The position numbers and the translations under genes are program-made. Below the pieces are notes generated by a model. That model had not been told where the DNA came from. It made no database searches and was given only the letters and a program-made list of their open reading frames with translations. Source: an uncultured Pelagibacteraceae bacterium (GTDB lineage Bacteria; Pseudomonadota; Alphaproteobacteria; Pelagibacterales; Pelagibacteraceae). From it: a stretch of DNA of 64,000 bases. The stretch spans positions 1-64,000 of the forward strand of contig CACDYK010000007.1 of assembly GCA_902556905.1 (NCBI GenBank), given 5' to 3'. This document shows positions 20,208-31,341 of this stretch, piece by piece (the stretch's first letter is position 1; every line of letters starts with the position of its first letter).

Positions 20208-21068
20208 TTAAGATTTTTCATATGATAATTCCTCTAATTTTTTTTTAAAAATATTATTTAATTTATCTTTAAGATCATCATTTAGAATTATTTTCCAATT
20301 ATTTTTTGGACCTAAGTTAAAAAAAGGAATTTTTTTATCTCCAAATTTTGACTTTGGTGATTCTGAAAAACCCTCATTTTTTTCTTTTTCTTTTAACTTT
20401 GAAAATGATGTTGAGCCAATGGCATTTTTAATTTTATTCTTATTTATTTTTTCTTTGCTTTTAGTAGTCTGATTAATAAAAGTAATTACTTCAGTTAATA
20501 CTTTGTAAGTTTGATTTAGTAAATCCTCATATCTAATTATCTTAATTGGTATTTTTTTTTGAATTTTCCATGACTCAAAATTTGTGTCCCATGAACTGAT
20601 AAATTGAAAATCACTATACCCATCTTTTTCAAACTTATTAACATCATATATGTATTGGTTTTTATTTGTTATCCATTTAAATGCCTGATCATCATTCATT
20701 TCATAAAAGTTTTTAAGTGAAGTAATCACATTTCTTGGGTCTCTAACAACATAAATACAACCGATAGAGTTTTCTTTATTAGTAAAATCAAAATTATTTA
20801 ATGCCCCAAATGCATTATGAGTTTTAAAAAATCTTAATTTTTTATCTTGATTAATTTTTTCTTGAGCTTTTATCCAAAATTTTATTGTATCAGTAACAAC
20901 TTTAGGGTCATAATTGAATTCATTAAAAAATTTTTTTTGTGGAAATTGATCAATATTTTTTAAAACACTTTCATCATAAAAACCATCTTTAGTATAATAA
21001 TATGATGATAGTAAAATTCTAAGCCATGTATTTCCACTTTTAGGGTAAGATGTAATCCAAAATATCAT
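20208..21068 (-). CDS. sulfotransferase domain-containing protein (paralogue 1)
   Basis: 5'-PSB motif 'WITSYPKSGNTWLRILLSSYYY', 3'-PB motif 'VRDPRNVITSL', 'RYEDLL'. Confidence 0.88.
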   Translation of the reverse strand: MIFWITSYPKSGNTWLRILLSSYYYTKDGFYDESVLKNIDQFPQKKFFNEFNYDPKVVTDTIKFWIKAQEKINQDKKLRFFKTHNAFGALNNFDFTNKENSIGCIYVVRDPRNVITSLKNFYEMNDDQAFKWITNKNQYIYDVNKFEKDGYSDFQFISSWDTNFESWKIQKKIPIKIIRYEDLLNQTYKVLTEVITFINQTTKSKEKINKNKIKNAIGSTSFSKLKEKEKNEGFSESPKSKFGDKKIPFFNLGPKNNWKIILNDDLKDKLNNIFKKKLEELSYEKS

Positions 21069-21117
21069 TGTATAAATATTATAGATGATTAATATTAGTT
21101 TTAATAATTTATTTTAA

Positions 21118-21756
21118 ATGAAAAATTTACCTAAAATTTTACCTATTTTTCCTCTTAGCAATTTTATAATATTTCCAAAAACCACTGTCCCATTAAATAT
21201 ATTTGAACCAAGATATATAGATATGATAAATGACAGTATGAAATCCAATAAACTTATTGGAATGATTCAGCCAAAAAAAGTAAACGATGATTTAACTCCT
21301 CCTATTTTACACAATATTGGCTGTCTTGGAAAAATAACAAGTTTTAGGGAAACTGAAGATAAAAGGTATTTGATAGAGTTAAAAGGTTTAATTAGATTTG
21401 AAGTTATAAAAGAAATTGAGTCTAACAAAAAATATAGAGAATATAGTGTTGATTTTAAACGTTTTGAAGATGATCTTAATGACAAAAAAGAACAACTTAA
21501 ATTTTCTGACCTAGAATTAATTTTTAAAGATTTAAAAACATTATTCGAAAAAAGAGGTTTTATAATAAATTGGAAAGAACTTGAAAAGCAAAGTTTAGAT
21601 GAGACAATTAATGCTTTAGCAATGGCCTCACCATTCTCGTTAGAAGAAAAACAAGTCTTATTAGAGGCGGAAAACCTTAATATAAGAAAAAACAAAATAG
21701 CTGAGATTTTAACTACTTATACATACGATATTTTTGATAATACAACTCTTCAATAA
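21118..21756 (+). CDS. LON peptidase substrate-binding domain protein
   Basis: LPIFPLSNFIIFPKTTVPLNIFEPRYIDMI; no ATPase or protease domain. Confidence 0.92.
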   Translation: MKNLPKILPIFPLSNFIIFPKTTVPLNIFEPRYIDMINDSMKSNKLIGMIQPKKVNDDLTPPILHNIGCLGKITSFRETEDKRYLIELKGLIRFEVIKEIESNKKYREYSVDFKRFEDDLNDKKEQLKFSDLELIFKDLKTLFEKRGFIINWKELEKQSLDETINALAMASPFSLEEKQVLLEAENLNIRKNKIAEILTTYTYDIFDNTTLQ

Positions 21757-21757
21757 A

Positions 21758-22837
21758 CTAAAATAAAACGCCTCTATCTGCAATTGTGGTAAACATTTTA
21801 TTTATAGGCGGATACTTGCCAATGAGTTTAACTGACTTACTTAAAAAACTAGTTTTCATTTTTCTCTCTATATTAAAAAATTCATGAATTAGATCTACAC
21901 CATTTGAAAAAATAAAGTTTTTATGTCTTAATTTTTTTTGAAATTCTGAATTGATAGAGATATCTAATGACAAACCAAGATCCAATTTTTTTTTAATGAT
22001 CTCTGAAAGAATTTTTATATCTCTAATTGTCATATTAAATCCTTGGCCAGCTAGGGGATGAACCTTATGCAACAAATCTCCAAATGCTAAAATATTAGCA
22101 TGATAATAAGATCTTAAATTTAATGATTTTAACTCAAAACTATTAATTTTATCTATATTTCTAATTTTATATTTAAAATTTTTATCTTTTATTAGTTGCT
22201 CTATATTTTCTACTCTTCGATTATTTGAATTATGAACTGAGTATACAATAGAAGTTTTTTTATTTGAAATTGGTAAAAAAGCTAAAGGTCCTTTTTTTGT
22301 AAAAATTTGAGAAGCTGTATCATTTTCAATTTGATCATGTGTAATAATAGTCGTATATGCGGTACTGTTATACTTTTTAGTTATCTTTTTACTAAAATAT
22401 CGAGTTGTAATAAAATTAGATGTATCGCAATTTATTATAAGTTCATATTTATTCAAAAAATGAAAGTTTTTTATATTTGAAAATCTTGATCTAAAAAATT
22501 TATTTTTTGATAAATCTTTCTCAAGTAATTTATATAATTCAAAATTTTTAAGAATTGAAAAAAGTTGGTCGTTATTAGTTTTGAAATCAATTATCTTTTC
22601 TCTATTTAAATTTTCTGAAAATATTTCTATTCTTTTTAATTTCCAAATAAGTTTTTCAATATTAATTATATTACTATTAAAAAAATCAATATTATTCTTT
22701 GAAATTCCAATTGTTCTTAGATCAGTAATTTTTAAATTTTTTTTGTTAAAAAATACATCAACATCAATTTCATAATTAACAAGCGCCTTAGCCAATGTCA
22801 GGGCTGTCAAACCACTACCAAGTATACAAACTGTCAT
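21758..22837 (-). CDS. UbiH/UbiF-family FAD-dependent monooxygenase (ubiquinone biosynthesis hydroxylase-like)
   Basis: MTVCILGSGLTALTLAKAL, AFGDLLHKVHPLAGQGFNMTIRDI; start placed at internal Met 22837. Confidence 0.85.
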   Translation of the reverse strand: MTVCILGSGLTALTLAKALVNYEIDVDVFFNKKNLKITDLRTIGISKNNIDFFNSNIINIEKLIWKLKRIEIFSENLNREKIIDFKTNNDQLFSILKNFELYKLLEKDLSKNKFFRSRFSNIKNFHFLNKYELIINCDTSNFITTRYFSKKITKKYNSTAYTTIITHDQIENDTASQIFTKKGPLAFLPISNKKTSIVYSVHNSNNRRVENIEQLIKDKNFKYKIRNIDKINSFELKSLNLRSYYHANILAFGDLLHKVHPLAGQGFNMTIRDIKILSEIIKKKLDLGLSLDISINSEFQKKLRHKNFIFSNGVDLIHEFFNIERKMKTSFLSKSVKLIGKYPPINKMFTTIADRGVLF

Positions 22838-22899
22838 AATATTTTTAATTTTAACAATAAAAATTAGATGATACAAAGTGATTAAATTGATTCATTTAT

Positions 22900-24984
22900 A
22901 TGAATATTAAAAAAATAGCTAATTCATTGCTTAATTTCGCCATTAAAAGATTGGCAGAAATATTTGGTATTTTAATTTCTCTAACAGGTGTGATGTTATT
23001 TTTGGCACTAATAACTTATTCGCCAAATGATCCAAATTTCATTTTTCCTGAAAATACAAAGATTGAAAACTTAATGGGTTTTCAGGGTAGTTTTGTATCT
23101 GATTTATTTTTTCAATCAGTCGGATTAATATCCTATCTAATTCCTTTTACGCTTATATTTACAGGTATTAACATTTTAAATACAAAAGATTTTTTTTTAT
23201 TTATTGAAAATAATTTTTTTGTAATTTTATATTTAATATTTGGAACACTTTTTTTTGCTCATTATTATTCTGATACATATGCTCTTTACATAAATGGTAA
23301 TAGCGGATTTGTTGGAGATTATCTAGGTCAAACATTTCTTAAATCTATAATATTAATGAATGAAGGTATTTTTTTTTATACTTTAATTTTAATTATTATA
23401 ATTTTATTTTTAATTAGTATTAATTTTAGTCCAAGAAATTTTTTAATGTTTATTAAAAAAATTTTAAATATTTTTAATAAGAATGATAAAAAAAATTATA
23501 CAGATAAAAGTGAAATAATTAGTGAGTATATACCACAAGATCAAATAAAAAACCTTATTCAGGAAGATTTGCCTTTTATAAAAAGTGAAAATAAGTCAGA
23601 AACAAAAATTAGATTCAAACTACCAAATCTTGAATTATTGAAAATTCCTACTAAAAAAGAAAGAGAAAATTTTGAAAAAAATGAAACACATGATCCAGAA
23701 TTTTTAGAAAAGATACTGATGGATTTTGGTGTTAGTGGAAATATTAAAAAAGTTAGTCATGGACCTGTGGTTACTCTTAATGAGTTTGAGCCTGCAGCTG
23801 GAGTAAAAGTTTCTAAAATAATAAATTTATCAGATGATATAGCAAGAAATACAAGTTCTGAATCTGCTAGGATAGCAACAATACCAGGAAGTAATACCGT
23901 GGGGATAGAGCTTCCAAACAACATAAGAGAAAATGTTTATTTAAGTGAAATTTTGGCTAACTCTGACTTCAAGAAAAAAGATATTAAATTGCCAATAGCG
24001 CTTGGTAAAAACATTTCTGGCAAACCAGTTGTTGACGACTTAGCTTCCATGCCTCATCTTCTTATTGCAGGAACCACAGGATCAGGAAAGTCAGTTTGTA
24101 TCAATACAATTATTTTATCTCTTCTTTATCGGCATACACCTGATAAATGTAAATTTATTTTAATTGACCCAAAAATGCTTGAACTATCAACGTATGAGGG
24201 TATTCCACATTTACTTTGTCCAGTAATTACTGAAGCTAAGAAAGCAGCTTCTGTTCTCGGTTGGGTCGTTAAAGAAATGGAAAGCAGATATAGATTAATG
24301 ACAAAAGAAGGTGTTAGAAACATTGATGGATATAATGCTAAACATAAATTGCCTATGCCATATATAGTTGTTGTTGTCGACGAAATGTCAGACTTAATGT
24401 TAGTTGCTGGTAAAGAGATTGAAAATTATATTCAAAAATTATCTCAAATGGCTCGAGCTGCTGGCATTCATATAATAATGGCAACTCAAAGACCAAGTGT
24501 TGACGTCATTACTGGTACTATAAAAGCTAATTTTCCAACTAGAATATCTTTTCAGGTTACCTCAAAAATAGACAGTAGAACTATTCTTGGAGAACAGGGG
24601 GCTGAACAGTTACTGGGTAAAGGAGATATGCTTTATATGTCTTCTGCTAACAGAATAGTAAGAATACATGCACCATTTGTGTCAGATAACGAGATTGAAA
24701 AAATAAATAATTCTTTAAGAATTCAAGCTGAGCCAGATTATATCGACGAAATATTAAACTTTGCTGATGAAAAGGAGATTGGCGATAGTCAAAGTCAAGG
24801 TGATAAAGATGAATTGTATCAACAAGCACTAGAAATAATTAGATCAGAAGGTAAAGCCTCAACTTCATTTTTACAAAGAAAACTACAAATTGGTTATAAT
24901 AGAGCTGCAAGAATTATTGACATGATGGAAGCTGATAGAATTGTGAGCAAAGCGAATCATGTTGGTAAAAGAGATGTTCTTTAA
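22900..24984 (+). CDS. ftsK: DNA translocase FtsK
   Basis: N-terminal TMs, PHLLIAGTTGSGKSVCIN, VVVVDEMSDLMLVAGKEIE, TQRPSVDVITGTIKANFPTRISF, gamma domain STSFLQRKLQIGYNRAARI. Confidence 0.97.
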   Translation: MNIKKIANSLLNFAIKRLAEIFGILISLTGVMLFLALITYSPNDPNFIFPENTKIENLMGFQGSFVSDLFFQSVGLISYLIPFTLIFTGINILNTKDFFLFIENNFFVILYLIFGTLFFAHYYSDTYALYINGNSGFVGDYLGQTFLKSIILMNEGIFFYTLILIIIILFLISINFSPRNFLMFIKKILNIFNKNDKKNYTDKSEIISEYIPQDQIKNLIQEDLPFIKSENKSETKIRFKLPNLELLKIPTKKERENFEKNETHDPEFLEKILMDFGVSGNIKKVSHGPVVTLNEFEPAAGVKVSKIINLSDDIARNTSSESARIATIPGSNTVGIELPNNIRENVYLSEILANSDFKKKDIKLPIALGKNISGKPVVDDLASMPHLLIAGTTGSGKSVCINTIILSLLYRHTPDKCKFILIDPKMLELSTYEGIPHLLCPVITEAKKAASVLGWVVKEMESRYRLMTKEGVRNIDGYNAKHKLPMPYIVVVVDEMSDLMLVAGKEIENYIQKLSQMARAAGIHIIMATQRPSVDVITGTIKANFPTRISFQVTSKIDSRTILGEQGAEQLLGKGDMLYMSSANRIVRIHAPFVSDNEIEKINNSLRIQAEPDYIDEILNFADEKEIGDSQSQGDKDELYQQALEIIRSEGKASTSFLQRKLQIGYNRAARIIDMMEADRIVSKANHVGKRDVL

Positions 24985-25529
24985 TGCTTAAATACTATTT
25001 TATTTTTATTTTTATTTTTATTTTTTCTAACACAAATGCAAGTAATAAAGATAAAATAATAGAAAATTTGCAGAATACGGAAAACTTAAAATTTAAGTTT
25101 GAACAAAATATCAATGGAAAAATAGAAAATGGAAATTGTATAATTCAGTATCCAAAGAAAATTTATTGTAAATATATTAAAAATAATAAGATCTTAGTTT
25201 CCAATGGTAAATCCTTAGTAATTAAAACTAGAACTAGCTTTTATAGATATCCTTTAAAAAAAACACCACTAGATTTAATATTAGATAAACAATTTTTAAT
25301 CAAAAAAATAGGTAATTTAAAAGAACAAATATTAGATAGGACTTATATAAATTTTGAAATAGTAGAAAATAACAATGAAATAAATATTTTTTTTGATGAT
25401 CAAACATATAATTTAATTGGCTGGCAGACCAAAGATATTTATCAAAATGTTAATGTTACTTTACTTTACTCTATTCAATTAAATCAACAAATTGATAAAG
25501 ATTTGTTTAAACTACCTACACAAAACTAA
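24984..25529 (+). CDS. LolA-like outer-membrane lipoprotein carrier protein
   Basis: Signal peptide; F.FEQNI..., 'YPKKIYCKY', 'DLILDKQFLI'; follows ftsK as in many Proteobacteria. Confidence 0.78.
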   Translation: MLKYYFIFIFIFIFSNTNASNKDKIIENLQNTENLKFKFEQNINGKIENGNCIIQYPKKIYCKYIKNNKILVSNGKSLVIKTRTSFYRYPLKKTPLDLILDKQFLIKKIGNLKEQILDRTYINFEIVENNNEINIFFDDQTYNLIGWQTKDIYQNVNVTLLYSIQLNQQIDKDLFKLPTQN

Positions 25530-26029
25530 ATTCTAATTTTTTCAGTTTTAAATATTTTCATTCCTCTGGCCAAATAATTATTTAAAGCATTTTTGTGATC
25601 TAGAGAACATGTATGAACCCAAACTCTATTGGTATTTTCTTTGAAAGATTTCTGAATTGCTTTTGATAATAAATATGATCCAAGCTTTTTATTTTGAAAT
25701 TCTTCTAACAACCCAAAGTAAGCAATTTCTACTTCTTTTTTCTCAGAATGAAATATCAATTCAAAGAAACCAGCTAAATCATCTTTAAATTTAAATACAT
25801 ATGTTTTAACTTTTTCACTAGAAACGTAATCTATCCATTGAGTTTCTGTCCAAACTAGTCGATCTATCCATTTATGTTTTTTACCAATATTTTTATAAAA
25901 AAATTTATTTAATTGAAAATTAATTGGATTTAACAAATTTAAAGAATAATCTTTAGTAGGTTGAATAACTTCATTCAAATCTTGAATAGAATTGATTTCT
26001 AAGTAGTTTCTTTGGACTTCTTCTGTCAC
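25526..26029 (-). CDS. GNAT family N-acetyltransferase
   Basis: EIAYFGLLEEFQNKKLGSYLLSKAIQKSF. Confidence 0.85.
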   Translation of the reverse strand: MTEEVQRNYLEINSIQDLNEVIQPTKDYSLNLLNPINFQLNKFFYKNIGKKHKWIDRLVWTETQWIDYVSSEKVKTYVFKFKDDLAGFFELIFHSEKKEVEIAYFGLLEEFQNKKLGSYLLSKAIQKSFKENTNRVWVHTCSLDHKNALNNYLARGMKIFKTEKIRI

Positions 26030-26391
26030 TCAACCATTTTTCCAACTTTTTCACCTCCAAATAAATGAAAGTGTAAGTGTGGAACCTCTTGACCACCATC
26101 GTCACTTATATTAGCGAGTGCTCTATAACCTCTGCCTACTTCTGTTGAAATACCTAGCTTTTTGGCTACTATATTGATACCCTTAAACAACCCAACCATT
26201 TCTTCTGAAGAGGCATTTAAACTAAATTCATCCAGATTAACATATTTTCCTTTTGGAATAATTAAAGCGTGAATTTTTTTTTGTGGATTAATATCATGAA
26301 AAGATAAAACAAACTCATCTTCATAAATTTTGTTACAAGGTATCTCTCCTCTTAAAATTTTTGCAAATATATTACTATCGTCATAACTCAT
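26026..26391 (-). CDS. HIT family protein
   Basis: FAKILRGEIPCNKIYEDEFVLSFHDINPQ, histidine triad HLHFHLFGG. Confidence 0.95.
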   Translation of the reverse strand: MSYDDSNIFAKILRGEIPCNKIYEDEFVLSFHDINPQKKIHALIIPKGKYVNLDEFSLNASSEEMVGLFKGINIVAKKLGISTEVGRGYRALANISDDGGQEVPHLHFHLFGGEKVGKMVE

Positions 26392-26660
26392 TTTTTTCTT
26401 TTTTCTAATTCCTGCATCACTTCTTCGATTTTTACATCATTGGCTTCCAGGTACATTAATAAATGATAAAATACATCTGCTGCTTCATGTATTTTATTTG
26501 TATCTTCCTCTATAGCTTCAATTAATTCATCAACTTCTTCTAAAACCTTTGCTTTACTTAACGCTTTATCTGTAAGTAACTTATTTGTATAAGATCCATC
26601 TACAGGTGCCGATTTTCTTTCTCGTGCAAGTTTTATTAAATTTTCTAATGTATTAAGCAT
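26388..26660 (-). CDS. hisE: phosphoribosyl-ATP diphosphatase
   Basis: MazG-like EEVDELIEA...EAADVFYHLLMYLE in his cluster. Confidence 0.93.
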   Translation of the reverse strand: MLNTLENLIKLARERKSAPVDGSYTNKLLTDKALSKAKVLEEVDELIEAIEEDTNKIHEAADVFYHLLMYLEANDVKIEEVMQELEKRKK

Positions 26661-26661
26661 G

Positions 26662-27417
26662 TTAAATTCTAACAGGAATCCCCTTTAAATCCAAATATTC
26701 CTTAGCCTCTTTGACTGAATATTTTCCATAGTGAAATATAGATGCAGCTAAAACGGCACTCGCGTTTCCTAATTTTATTCCCTCTACTAAATGATCAAGA
26801 TTACCAACTCCTCCAGAGGCAATAACAGGAATATTTACTTTAGAGGATATCTTTGACATTAGTTCAATATCGTAACCAACCTGAGTGCCATCTCTATCCA
26901 TCGAGGTTACTAGCAGTTCTCCTGCCCCACAATTTTCCATTTTTTTTGCAAATTCTATTGCATCAATCCCTGTATTATTTCTTCCACCATGGGTAAAAAT
27001 TTCCCAATTATCAGAATTTTTTTTGGCATCAATTGCGACAACAATGCATTGTGAACCAAATTTCTTAGAACTTTCTACTACTACTTCAAAGTTTTGGACT
27101 GCAGCGGTATTTATTGACACCTTATCTGCACCACAGTTTAATAGCTTATTAATATCATCAACGCTTCTAATTCCTCCTCCAACAGTTAAAGGAACAAAGC
27201 ATTTCTTAGAAGTTTTCTCTACCACATCATAAATGGTATTTCTATTTTCATTTGAAGCAGTGATATCTAAAAAACAAATTTCATCTGCTCCACCATCAGA
27301 ATAAATTTGAGCTTGTTCAACTGGATCTCCAGCATCCTTTAAATCTATAAAATTAATACCTTTAACAACACGACCATTTTTAACATCTAAACAAGGTATA
27401 ATTCTATTTTTAAGCAT
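26662..27417 (-). CDS. hisF: imidazole glycerol phosphate synthase subunit HisF
   Basis: [45 protein letters not shown]. Confidence 0.97.
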   Translation of the reverse strand: MLKNRIIPCLDVKNGRVVKGINFIDLKDAGDPVEQAQIYSDGGADEICFLDITASNENRNTIYDVVEKTSKKCFVPLTVGGGIRSVDDINKLLNCGADKVSINTAAVQNFEVVVESSKKFGSQCIVVAIDAKKNSDNWEIFTHGGRNNTGIDAIEFAKKMENCGAGELLVTSMDRDGTQVGYDIELMSKISSKVNIPVIASGGVGNLDHLVEGIKLGNASAVLAASIFHYGKYSVKEAKEYLDLKGIPVRI

Positions 27418-28135
27418 CTAATTCCTTGACCAACTCTTCTAGCTTAATATCACCATCATATATAGCTTTCCCGACTATTATACCTTCTACATTATTATTA
27501 TTTAATTCCTTGGCTTTTTTAATATCAAAAATTGATGAAACTCCACCAGATATAATTACTGGACAATTAGATACATTAGCAACCTTTGCTGTTTCTTGGA
27601 AATTAGGACTTTGCTTCATTCCGTCTCTATTAATATCAGTATAAATTAATCTACTCGCACCATAATCATTCACTTCTTTCAAGTAATCTATAGTTAATTG
27701 ATTAGAATTTTCTTTCCAGCCAGACACTGATAAGTATCCACCTTTAGCATCTAAACCTAAAGCAATTTTATTTGGGAATTTTTCACAAGCTTCTTTTAAA
27801 AAATTTTTATCTTTTATAGCAGCACTTCCCAAAATAACTTTTTCAACACCAATATCTGTATATTGTTGAATACTATCAATAGTTCTAACTCCACCTCCCA
27901 CTTCAATTTTTAAGTCAAGTTTTTTAACTATTTTTTTTATAATATCCAAATTAACTGTCTCTCCAGTCAAAGCTCCATCTAAGTCAACTATGTGTAAATT
28001 TTTAAAACCATGATCTTTATATTTGCCCGCTTGATCTAATGGGGACATTTCATATTCAGTTTTATTATCAAAATCTCCTTTAATTAATCTGACACATTTT
28101 TTGTCTTTAATATCTATTGCAGGTAATATTTTCAC
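27410..28135 (-). CDS. hisA: 1-(5-phosphoribosyl)-5-[(5-phosphoribosylamino)methylideneamino]imidazole-4-carboxamide isomerase
   Basis: [45 protein letters not shown]. Confidence 0.97.
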   Translation of the reverse strand: MKILPAIDIKDKKCVRLIKGDFDNKTEYEMSPLDQAGKYKDHGFKNLHIVDLDGALTGETVNLDIIKKIVKKLDLKIEVGGGVRTIDSIQQYTDIGVEKVILGSAAIKDKNFLKEACEKFPNKIALGLDAKGGYLSVSGWKENSNQLTIDYLKEVNDYGASRLIYTDINRDGMKQSPNFQETAKVANVSNCPVIISGGVSSIFDIKKAKELNNNNVEGIIVGKAIYDGDIKLEELVKELDA

Positions 28136-28137
28136 AA

Positions 28138-28764
28138 TTAAAGCCTTATAAAATTATCAATTATTTTAAGTCCAATTTTATCACTCTTTTCAGGATGAAA
28201 TTGGGTTCCAAAAATATTTTCTTTTTCAACAGCACAAACAATATTTGATGAATAATCTATTGTTGCTGAGATTACATTTTTATTTTCTGGAATAAATTCA
28301 TAGCTATGAACAAAATACATGTGAGAGTTATTTTTAATATCTTTAAAAATCTTACTATCTTTAACAATATTAATTTCGTTCCAACCAATGTGTGGAAGTT
28401 TGTATTTATTATTTTGATTATTTATTCTTGATACTTTCCCCGAAATCCAACCAAGCCCTTTAGTTTCTTTTTCTTCATAACCAATGTCAGCAAACATCTG
28501 TAAACCAACACAAATTCCAAGCAGTGGTTTTTTATCATTAAGTACAAAATCGCTTAAAGTATCAACTAAGCCATTTAAACTGTTTAAAGCGTCAACACAG
28601 CTCTTAAACGAGCCCTGACCTGGCAACACCACCTTATCACTTGATTTGATCTTATTTAAATCTGAAGTTACTTCTATATTAACTTTATCTTTAGCAACTT
28701 CCTTAAAAGAGTTAATAACAGAGCTTATATTTCCTGAATTATAATCAACGATCGTGACATTCAT
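28138..28764 (-). CDS. hisH: imidazole glycerol phosphate synthase subunit HisH
   Basis: VDYNSGNISSV, LPGQGSF, LGICVGLQMF, YFVHSYE, GTQFHPEKS. Confidence 0.97.
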   Translation of the reverse strand: MNVTIVDYNSGNISSVINSFKEVAKDKVNIEVTSDLNKIKSSDKVVLPGQGSFKSCVDALNSLNGLVDTLSDFVLNDKKPLLGICVGLQMFADIGYEEKETKGLGWISGKVSRINNQNNKYKLPHIGWNEINIVKDSKIFKDIKNNSHMYFVHSYEFIPENKNVISATIDYSSNIVCAVEKENIFGTQFHPEKSDKIGLKIIDNFIRL

Positions 28765-28769
28765 TAAAC

Positions 28770-29360
28770 TTATAGTGAGCCTTTAGTGGATGGGATGCTT
28801 TTCTTACTTCTAGGATCCATCTCTAATGCTTCTCTCAGTGATCTTGCTAAAGCTTTATAACAAGACTCAATAATGTGGTGACTATTGTCTCCATAAATAT
28901 TTTCAACATGCATAGTAATTCCAGCAGATTGTGAAAAAGCTTGGAACCATTCTTTGAATAGTTCTGTGTCCATCTCACCAAGTTTCTCGACTTTTAATTT
29001 TACTTTCCAAATTAAATAAGGTCTATTTGAAACATCAATTGCAACTCTAGTTAAAGTTTCATCCATTGGAATAACTCTGTGGGCATATCGTTTAATACCA
29101 ACAAATTTTTTTGCTGCTTTTTTTAAAGCTTCCCCAATCGCAATTCCTGTATCTTCGGTTGTGTGATGAAGGTCAATATGGGTGTCACCTTTTGCTTTGA
29201 CTTTTAAATCAATAAGGGAATGCTTTGATAACTGTTCAAGCATATGATCTAAAAAACCAATTCCAGTATCAATTTTATATTGACCTTTTCCATCAATGTT
29301 GACTTCAACACTAATGTTGGTTTCTTTGGTTTTTCGAGATACTTTTCCTTTTCTTGCCAT
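28770..29360 (-). CDS. hisB: imidazoleglycerol-phosphate dehydratase
   Basis: [55 protein letters not shown]. Confidence 0.97.
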   Translation of the reverse strand: MARKGKVSRKTKETNISVEVNIDGKGQYKIDTGIGFLDHMLEQLSKHSLIDLKVKAKGDTHIDLHHTTEDTGIAIGEALKKAAKKFVGIKRYAHRVIPMDETLTRVAIDVSNRPYLIWKVKLKVEKLGEMDTELFKEWFQAFSQSAGITMHVENIYGDNSHHIIESCYKALARSLREALEMDPRSKKSIPSTKGSL

Positions 29361-29414
29361 ATATTTTAAAGATATACATGCATAATCTCTCTATATCAAT
29401 ATCAGCAATCAACA

Positions 29415-29442
29415 CTTGAAGAATAAAAAATAGTTACCATTT
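29415..29442 (+). promoter_or_regulatory. sigma32 (RpoH)-like heat-shock promoter of hslVU
   Basis: CTTGAAG-N13-TACCATTT; matches E. coli sigma32 consensus CTTGAAA-N(11-15)-CCCCATNT at most positions; 7 nt upstream of the hslV ATG. Confidence 0.55.
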
Positions 29443-29449
29443 ATCAGTT

Positions 29450-29965
29450 ATGACAACGATTGTATTGGTAAGAAAAAATAATGAAGTAGTTGTGGCTGGA
29501 GATGGCCAAGTAAGTATGGGAAATACAGTGGTTAAAAGCACTGCTTCAAAAATTAGAAAAATTGAAAAAAGAGATGTGGTTGCAGGTTTCGCAGGATCAA
29601 CCGCAGATGCTCTTACATTATTTGAGAGACTTGAAGCCAAAATTGAAAAGCATGCAGGAAATTTATCAAGAGCTGCTGTTGAACTAGCAAAGGATTGGAG
29701 GACTGATAAATACTTAAGAAGATTAGAAGCGTTAATGGCTATAGGGGATAAAGATAATAGTTATATAATTTCTGGAACAGGAGATGTTTTAGAGCCAGAG
29801 GGTGATGTAATAGGAATAGGCTCAGGTGGAAATTACGCTTTAGCTGCTGGAAAAGTTTTAATGGAAACAGATAAAAGTGCAGAGGAAATTGCAAAAAAAG
29901 CAATCAAAGTTGCTTCCGAGATTTGTGTTTTTACAAATGATAAAATTAAAGTTTTAAAGATATAA
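29450..29965 (+). CDS. hslV: ATP-dependent protease subunit HslV
   Basis: [43 protein letters not shown]. Confidence 0.97.
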   Translation: MTTIVLVRKNNEVVVAGDGQVSMGNTVVKSTASKIRKIEKRDVVAGFAGSTADALTLFERLEAKIEKHAGNLSRAAVELAKDWRTDKYLRRLEALMAIGDKDNSYIISGTGDVLEPEGDVIGIGSGGNYALAAGKVLMETDKSAEEIAKKAIKVASEICVFTNDKIKVLKI

Positions 29966-31338
29966 TGGAAAATTCAAACGTAACTCCTTTGGTACCCAAA
30001 GATAAAAACAATAAAGAAGAAAGTTCTCTAGTAAGTTCACTATCTCCTAGAGAAATAGTTTCTGAATTAGATAGATTTGTAGTTGGACAAAAAAAAGCTA
30101 AAAAAGCTGTTGCAGTTGCACTAAGAAACAGGTGGAGAAGACAAGCTCTAAAAGGTGAAATGAAAAATGAAGTTTTACCAAAAAATATTTTAATGATTGG
30201 ACCAACAGGAGTTGGGAAAACAGAAATTTCTAGAAGATTATCTAAACTTGCTGAAGCTCCTTTTGTAAAAGTTGAAGCAACAAGATTTACCGAAGTTGGA
30301 TATGTCGGAAGGGATGTTGAACAAATTGTAAGAGATCTAATTGAAATTGCTATCGGTATGGAAAAAGTAAAAATGAGAAAAGAAGTACATGCCCAAGCTC
30401 AAAAATCTGCTGAAGAGAAAGTCTTAGATGCTCTAGTTGGTAAAAAAGCAAGTTTAGCAACAAGAGAAAGTTTTAGAAAAAGATTAAGAAATGGTGATCT
30501 AGATGATAACGAAATAGAAATCGCTGTTAGTGATACTGGATCAAACAATACTTCTTTTGAAATTCCTGGAATGCCTGGTGCAAATGTTGGCATGATTAAC
30601 ATTGGTGAAATGATTGGAAAATCAATAGGTAACAAAGAAAAGAAGAAGAAGATGACCGTAAAAGAGTCTCATGAAATTTTAATTAATGATGAGTCTGATA
30701 AATTAATTGAACAAGATAAAATTATTAAAGCTGCAAAAATTTCAACAGAGAATAATGGTATAGTTTTTTTAGATGAGATTGATAAAATCTCAGCAAGAAC
30801 AGATCGTGTAGGTGGAGATGTATCTCGAGAAGGAGTTCAAAGAGATTTACTACCATTAATAGAGGGAACTACAGTTAATACAAAACATGGTCCAATTAAA
30901 ACTGATCATATTTTATTCATAGCATCAGGCGCGTTTCAACTTGCCAAACCATCAGATTTACTTCCTGAACTACAGGGAAGATTACCAATCAGAGTTGAAC
31001 TAGAAGCATTAACTAGTGATGATTTTAAAAGAATTTTAAGAGAGCCAGATTATAGTTTAATCAAACAATATGTTGCATTATTAAAAACTGAAAATGTAGA
31101 TCTTGAATTCTCTGATGATGGGATTGATACAATTGCGAATATTGCATCTGAAGTTAATGCTACTGTTGAAAACATAGGTGCAAGAAGACTGCATACAATA
31201 ATTGAAAAAATACTTGATGAAATTAGTTTTACAGCAACAGATAGATCAGGTGAAAAAATTATTATTAATAAAGAATATATTAATAATAATTTAGATAATT
31301 TAGTAAAAGATACAGATTTATCAAAATTTATCCTCTAA
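29965..31338 (+). CDS. hslU: ATP-dependent protease ATPase subunit HslU
   Basis: [82 protein letters not shown]. Confidence 0.98.
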   Translation: MENSNVTPLVPKDKNNKEESSLVSSLSPREIVSELDRFVVGQKKAKKAVAVALRNRWRRQALKGEMKNEVLPKNILMIGPTGVGKTEISRRLSKLAEAPFVKVEATRFTEVGYVGRDVEQIVRDLIEIAIGMEKVKMRKEVHAQAQKSAEEKVLDALVGKKASLATRESFRKRLRNGDLDDNEIEIAVSDTGSNNTSFEIPGMPGANVGMINIGEMIGKSIGNKEKKKKMTVKESHEILINDESDKLIEQDKIIKAAKISTENNGIVFLDEIDKISARTDRVGGDVSREGVQRDLLPLIEGTTVNTKHGPIKTDHILFIASGAFQLAKPSDLLPELQGRLPIRVELEALTSDDFKRILREPDYSLIKQYVALLKTENVDLEFSDDGIDTIANIASEVNATVENIGARRLHTIIEKILDEISFTATDRSGEKIIINKEYINNNLDNLVKDTDLSKFIL

Positions 31339-31341
31339 AAA

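Noticed and set aside
21267-21695. 142-aa minus-strand ORF
   Set aside because: Lies fully inside the LON-substrate-binding-domain gene on the opposite strand; Ser/Phe-rich shadow translation.
26885-27232. 115-aa plus-strand ORF
   Set aside because: Antisense to hisF, which has full family motifs.
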